A stretch of DNA of 9,004 nucleotides, taken from assembly GCA_034658655.1 (NCBI GenBank), contig JAYEFQ010000142.1:1-9004 (forward strand), written 5' to 3'. Below the pieces are notes generated by a model. That model saw only the letters and a list, made by a program, of their open reading frames with translations, was not told where the DNA came from and did no database searches. The position numbers and the translations under genes were made by a program. This document shows positions 6,368 through 9,004 of the stretch, piece after piece. The DNA is from JAQIBY01 sp034658655 (lineage in GTDB: Bacteria; Bacteroidota; Bacteroidia; Bacteroidales; ML635J-15). Positions within the stretch are counted from its first letter, which is position 1; every line of letters starts with the position of its first letter.

Positions 6368-6990
6368 AACGCTTTGTTTTTAACCCGTTTCAAGTAAACT
6401 CCTACCTGCTTTACGACGAAACCCGCGAGGCAATATTAATTGATGCTGCCATGATGAGTGAACAAGAAAAACAAATCTTTTCACAATTCATTGAGGACAA
6501 ACAGCTCATTTTAAAAGGCTTGTACAACACACACGGACATATGGACCATATTGCCGGAACTACATGGATAAAAAACAGTTACATGCTTAATCCACAAGGA
6601 CATCAAGCAGATAACATGTTGGTAGAAACGGCTCTTCAACACGCAAAAATCTATGGCATTGACATGGAAGCCCCTGAACCAGTTAAAGAATATATAGACA
6701 AAGGACATATAATACGTTTCGGAAATCAAGAATTAGAAGTAAGCCATGTTCCGGGGCATTCTCCGGGCGGCTTGGCATTCGTACATCATAAAGATAAATT
6801 TGTTTTTTCAGGTGATTCCTTATTTCAATCATCTGTAGGACGCACCGATTTGCCAGGTGGTAATATGGAACAACTTATTCAATCTATCCATACAGAATTA
6901 CTTAGCTTAGATGGGGATTACACAGTTTATCCAGGGCATGGCCCAGAAACAACAATCGAAGCTGAGCGCAAAGAAAACCCCTATTTATAA
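6358..6990 (+). CDS. MBL-fold metallo-hydrolase (glyoxalase II-like)
   Basis: A 210-residue metallo-beta-lactamase-fold protein of the short YcbL/glyoxalase II-like group, cytoplasmic and lacking a signal peptide. Metal ligands are all visible: THGHMDH at 58-64 (H59, H61, D63, H64), H134 in VPGHSPGG, D153 in FSGDSLF and H194 in YPGHGPET. GRTDLPGG at 161-168 is also typical of this group. These proteins hydrolyse thioesters or related bonds, classically S-lactoylglutathione. The real substrate is uncertain, since many Bacteroidota do not rely on glutathione, and the family also includes sulfur dioxygenases and other hydrolases. The ATG overlaps the acyltransferase stop by 10 nt, so it is the last gene of the run; its link to envelope synthesis may be only positional. 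A strong hairpin terminator follows the stop. Confidence 0.92.
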   Translation: MQIKRFVFNPFQVNSYLLYDETREAILIDAAMMSEQEKQIFSQFIEDKQLILKGLYNTHGHMDHIAGTTWIKNSYMLNPQGHQADNMLVETALQHAKIYGIDMEAPEPVKEYIDKGHIIRFGNQELEVSHVPGHSPGGLAFVHHKDKFVFSGDSLFQSSVGRTDLPGGNMEQLIQSIHTELLSLDGDYTVYPGHGPETTIEAERKENPYL

Positions 6991-6997
6991 AAGAAGA

Positions 6998-7027
6998 AAG
7001 TCCGCTTCGTAGTAGTAAAGCGGACTT
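6998..7027. terminator. Bidirectional intrinsic terminator between convergent genes
   Basis: A perfect 10-bp stem (AAGTCCGCTT at 6998-7007, AAGCGGACTT at 7018-7027) with a 10-nt loop. On the minus strand it is followed by a T-rich tract (TTCTTCTTTT), good for ending the 7514-7098 gene. On the plus strand only a short TTTT lies 5 nt on, so it is weaker there but begins 8 nt after the MBL stop. Confidence 0.85.
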
Positions 7028-7041
7028 GAAATTTTGGGGGA

Positions 7042-7055
7042 TGTGTGTGTGTGTG
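7042..7055. repeat. (TG)7 dinucleotide tract
   Basis: Seven perfect TG units, preceded by a run of five Gs (7036-7040). It lies between the convergent genes and cannot shift a coding frame. Such tracts can change length by slippage. Confidence 0.9.
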
Positions 7056-7077
7056 AAACAATTTTAAGAAATTGTTT
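7056..7077. repeat. AT-rich perfect inverted repeat (9-bp stem)
   Basis: AAACAATTT (7056-7064) and AAATTGTTT (7069-7077) flank a 4-nt loop. It abuts the (TG)7 tract and lies 20 nt after the stop of the leftward gene as that gene is transcribed. No T-run follows, so a terminator role is weak; it might protect an mRNA 3' end. Confidence 0.6.
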
Positions 7078-7097
7078 AGATAGGGATATAGGAAAGC

Positions 7098-7514
7098 TTA
7101 TTTGTCTGTAGAAACTACCGGAGCAGAATCAGGTTGATAATAATATTCTTTCATTAACGTGACCGCTTCGGGGGTAAATTTATAAACGCGATATTGAACA
7201 CATTTTACAGGTAACTTACTAATAAAAGTAAACAATTTCGATTCTATTTTTGGGCTATTATTAAATGTACGCTTAGATAATATTACAAAATTTTCACCAT
7301 CAAAAGAACGCTCGAAAGTATAAAATCCATCAGCATCTTCATTTCCTGTCATCATTGAGATATAAATATTTTCATCCATTTCATTCACATCAATTTTTGC
7401 ATCATCTTTAAAAATCGAAAATTCTTTAACCGGTGCAAATCGTGCATCTGACGCCTGACTCATTAATAGTGAGCAGGAAAATAAAAACACTAAAATGCTA
7501 AATACTCGTTTCAT
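7098..7514 (-). CDS. Small secreted protein of unknown function
   Basis: A 138-residue protein that I do not recognise. The N-terminus is a clear signal peptide: MKR, a hydrophobic core at 4-17, then MSQ|A at about 18-21. Cys14 sits in LFSC but is followed by more hydrophobic residues, so a lipoprotein is less likely than a cleaved exported protein. The mature part of about 118 residues has beta-strand-like stretches. The segment FYTFERSFDGENFVILSK at about 64-81 resembles the 'ERS-DG-nF' strand pair common in beta-sandwich modules before the sorting domain of Bacteroidota exported proteins, but no sorting domain follows. The C-terminus (QPDSAPVVSTDK) is polar. Two cysteines only: one in the signal peptide and one in KCVQYRVYK. 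It is transcribed alone, divergently from ferritin, and has its own promoter and terminator. A periplasmic or surface location is inferred. Confidence 0.85.
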   Translation of the reverse strand: MKRVFSILVFLFSCSLLMSQASDARFAPVKEFSIFKDDAKIDVNEMDENIYISMMTGNEDADGFYTFERSFDGENFVILSKRTFNNSPKIESKLFTFISKLPVKCVQYRVYKFTPEAVTLMKEYYYQPDSAPVVSTDK

Positions 7515-7539
7515 ATGACTTTGTTTTTAAATGTTATTG

Positions 7540-7570
7540 TAAAGATAAGGTCTGATTTTTCGTTTTTCAA
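7540..7570 (-). promoter_or_regulatory. Promoter of the small secreted protein gene
   Basis: On the minus strand TTG (7568-7570) and TATCTTTA (7540-7547, one mismatch to TAnnTTTG) are spaced by 20 nt, as expected for Bacteroidota. The -7 box lies 25 nt before the ATG at 7514. The -33 element touches the inverted repeat at 7570-7607. Confidence 0.55.
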
Positions 7571-7607
7571 GGTGTAAAAGCGTAGAGTATTCTACCTGTT
7601 TTTACCT
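7570..7607. promoter_or_regulatory. Nested inverted repeat, candidate operator
   Basis: Three paired blocks nest around GTAT: AGGT (7570-7573) with ACCT (7604-7607), AAAA (7576-7579) with TTTT (7599-7603), and GTAGA (7582-7586) with TCTAC (7591-7595). It lies beside the -33 element of the leftward gene. A regulator site or an RNA hairpin are both possible; no known box was recognised. Confidence 0.35.
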
Positions 7608-7670
7608 ATTTTTTGATTTTTTCAAAGAAAATCACAATATATGACATCGTAAAATTGAAAAACATTTCAT

Positions 7671-7705
7671 TTTGTAAGATTTTTCTAAACAAATTTGTAC
7701 TTTTA
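7671..7705 (+). promoter_or_regulatory. Candidate ferritin promoter
   Basis: TTTG at 7671-7674 and TACTTTTA at 7698-7705 (one mismatch to TAnnTTTG) are 23 nt apart, at the long end of the accepted spacing. The -7 box lies 42 nt before the ferritin ATG. The DNA is very AT-rich, so this call is tentative. Confidence 0.45.
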
Positions 7706-7717
7706 CCTGTTGTAAAA
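7701..7717. promoter_or_regulatory. Perfect inverted repeat over the ferritin -7 region, candidate operator
   Basis: TTTTAC (7701-7706) and GTAAAA (7712-7717) flank CTGTT. The same GTAAAA/TTTTAC word occurs also at 7574-7579, 7600-7605 and 7649-7654 in this intergenic region. It overlaps the proposed -7 box, where a bound repressor would block transcription. Confidence 0.35.
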
Positions 7718-7747
7718 TGAATTTGAAACCAATAAAAAAACAATATT

Positions 7748-8248
7748 ATGAAAAAATCGATTGTAGATGCATTTAATGCACAAATTGAAAAAGAAGGATA
7801 CTCATCAAACCTTTATTTATCCATGGCCATTTGGGCTGAAACTGAAGGATTAGAGGGTGTTTCTCAATGGCTTTACGAACAAGCTGACGAAGAAAAAATG
7901 CATATGCTAAAATTCATTGCATTCATTAATGAACGTGGTGGAAAAGCAATTATTCCGGCATTTGAACAACCACCCGCAGATTGGAAATCAATAAAAGTTG
8001 TGTTTGATAAAGTACTAGCACATGAAAAATATATTACCGAAAGCATTTACAATCTGATTCCAATCATCCAAAAAGAAAATGATTATGCCGCATTAAACTG
8101 GATTCAGTGGTTCGTTGATGAACAAATGGAAGAAGAATCAAGCGTACAAGCAATTATTGACAAATTAAATCTCCTCGGAGACAAAAATCTTTATATGTTT
8201 GACCGCGATATTATTAATATGAGAGCTTCTGGAGCAGAAGCAGAATAA
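7748..8248 (+). CDS. ftnA: Non-heme ferritin (FtnA type)
   Basis: A 166-residue four-helix-bundle ferritin that should form a 24-subunit cytoplasmic shell, oxidise Fe(II) and store it as mineral. Ferroxidase ligands line up with E. coli FtnA: E16 in EKEGYSS, E49 and H52 in ADEEKMHM, E93 in AHEKYIT, and Q126 and E129 in VDEQMEEE, with E48, E128 and E130 as further acidic residues near the metal sites. No heme-binding Met in the bacterioferritin position was identified, and length and motifs fit FtnA, not Bfr or Dps. The C-terminal LYMFDRDI matches the family tail. The ATG at 7748 has no Shine-Dalgarno. It is transcribed singly from its own promoter, divergent from the small secreted gene, and ends at a strong terminator. 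Iron- or redox-dependent control is likely for the family but not shown here. Confidence 0.96.
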   Translation: MKKSIVDAFNAQIEKEGYSSNLYLSMAIWAETEGLEGVSQWLYEQADEEKMHMLKFIAFINERGGKAIIPAFEQPPADWKSIKVVFDKVLAHEKYITESIYNLIPIIQKENDYAALNWIQWFVDEQMEEESSVQAIIDKLNLLGDKNLYMFDRDIINMRASGAEAE

Positions 8249-8267
8249 AAAACAATGTAATAATCTT

Positions 8268-8299
8268 AAAAAGCATATCTACGGGTGTGCTTTTTTTTT
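8268..8299 (+). terminator. Intrinsic terminator of ferritin
   Basis: AAAAAGCATA (8268-8277) pairs with TGTGCTTTTT (8286-8295), ten pairs including one G-T, around an 8-nt loop, and continues into a run of nine Ts. It starts 20 nt after the ferritin stop and separates it from ppk. Confidence 0.88.
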
Positions 8300-8349
8300 A
8301 TCAGCAAAAAAATGTAATTTTCGTTCAAATTTCAGAAAACAAAACCTGC

Positions 8350-9004
8350 ATGAAAAATCAATATACAAATCGGGAAATAAGTTGGTTACAATTTAATGAT
8401 AGAGTCTTGCAGGAAGCTGAGGACACAAACACCCCCCTGCACGAACGCATGAAATTTCTTGGGATTTTTTCCAACAACCAAGATGAATTTTTCCGGGTAC
8501 GAGTAGCCACGCTTCATCGTCTCGTAATGCTCAATAAAAAGAAATATCCTAAACGCACTGCATCATTTCAACAAATATTGAATGACATTTACTCCATCAC
8601 ACGACAACAAGGCACAAAGTTTTCTCGAATTTATACTGAAATTAAAAAAGAACTTTCAACCCACAATGTTCATATAGTTGATGAAACAACACTAAGTGAA
8701 AAACAAGGCGCTTTTGTTAAACAGTATTTTCAAACGGAGGTAAGACCAGAGCTCTTCCCAATCATACTTAAACAGCTAAACATCACTGACTATCTGAAAG
8801 ACAAAAGTATTTATCTCGCAGCAATTTTACATCGAGAAGAGGCAAAGCCACATTTTGCAATAATAAAAATTCCCTCAGATATTTTGGGGCGATTTTTAAT
8901 TCTACCCAGTGAAAACGAAAAGCAATTCATTATAATTCTCGATGATGTAATTCGGTATTGTCTCGATGATATTTTTTCACTTTTCCACTACACTCATTAC
9001 GAAA
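8350..9004 (+). CDS. ppk1: Polyphosphate kinase 1, partial (C-terminus beyond right edge)
   Basis: The first 218 codons of PPK1, which reversibly moves the gamma phosphate of ATP onto polyphosphate chains. Seen: the N-terminal domain with REISWLQFNDRVLQEA at 8-23, PLHERMKFLGIFSNNQDEFF at 29-48, then the start of the head domain, with KIPSDILGRFLILP and IILDDVIRYCLDDIF as in E. coli Ppk. Asn43 in SNNQDEF corresponds to the ATP-contacting Asn45 of the E. coli enzyme; Gln44 replaces the usual Leu. The catalytic histidines lie in the missing C-terminal part. The ATG at 8350 gives an N-terminus matching family length. It begins 51 nt after the ferritin terminator; no clear promoter was seen in that short AT-rich gap. 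Confidence 0.95.
   Translation, partial: MKNQYTNREISWLQFNDRVLQEAEDTNTPLHERMKFLGIFSNNQDEFFRVRVATLHRLVMLNKKKYPKRTASFQQILNDIYSITRQQGTKFSRIYTEIKKELSTHNVHIVDETTLSEKQGAFVKQYFQTEVRPELFPIILKQLNITDYLKDKSIYLAAILHREEAKPHFAIIKIPSDILGRFLILPSENEKQFIIILDDVIRYCLDDIFSLFHYTHYE

Noticed and set aside
7484..7514. Lipoprotein signal at Cys14 of the small secreted protein
   Set aside because: LFSC is a weak lipobox, the hydrophobic stretch before it is short, and hydrophobic residues continue after the Cys toward an MSQ|A cut site.

Overview
The window looks like AT-rich chromosomal DNA of a Bacteroidota bacterium, probably Bacteroidales or a near relative. No start codon has a clear Shine-Dalgarno sequence. Several genes are preceded by Bacteroidota-type promoter elements (TTTG/TTG about 20 nt upstream of a TAnnTTTG-like box). 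Many encoded proteins, including RecR, the aminotransferase, the glycosyltransferase and small secreted beta-rich proteins, read like family members from that phylum.

Layout. (1) 1-570, minus strand: N-terminal part of a secreted, beta-rich surface protein that runs off the left edge. (2) 571-985: 415 bp without a convincing gene. It holds the promoter box of the leftward gene, several short palindromes and a good candidate promoter for recR. (3) 1010-6990, plus strand: a tightly packed run of recR, a class I/II PLP aminotransferase, a long membrane glycosyltransferase, a GNAT acetyltransferase, an LpxL/HtrB-type acyltransferase and an MBL-fold hydrolase. Two junctions overlap (25 and 10 nt) and one has a 5-nt gap, so most of it is probably one transcription unit. 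(4) 6991-7097: a convergent junction with a strong bidirectional hairpin terminator, a (TG)7 tract and a second AT-rich hairpin. (5) 7098-7514, minus: a small secreted protein of unknown function. (6) 7515-7747: a divergent promoter region with inverted repeats next to both promoters. (7) 7748-8248: ferritin, followed by an intrinsic terminator. (8) 8350 to the right edge: 5' part of polyphosphate kinase (ppk1).

How the genes fit together. The central run joins a housekeeping repair gene to envelope genes: a glycosyltransferase using a nucleotide sugar at the membrane, an acetyltransferase that may modify a sugar or amine, and a lipid acyltransferase. A role in making or decorating a glycolipid or lipid A-like molecule is an inference. 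The right side holds two storage functions, iron (ferritin) and phosphate (polyphosphate).

No mobile element, CRISPR array, defence island or RNA gene was seen. The most unusual item is the 657-residue glycosyltransferase. Its C-terminal half resembles a polyprenyl-phosphate phosphoglycosyltransferase in which the catalytic core appears to be missing while both flanks remain. The next most interesting is the ferritin control region. I found no clear evidence of a wholly new system.
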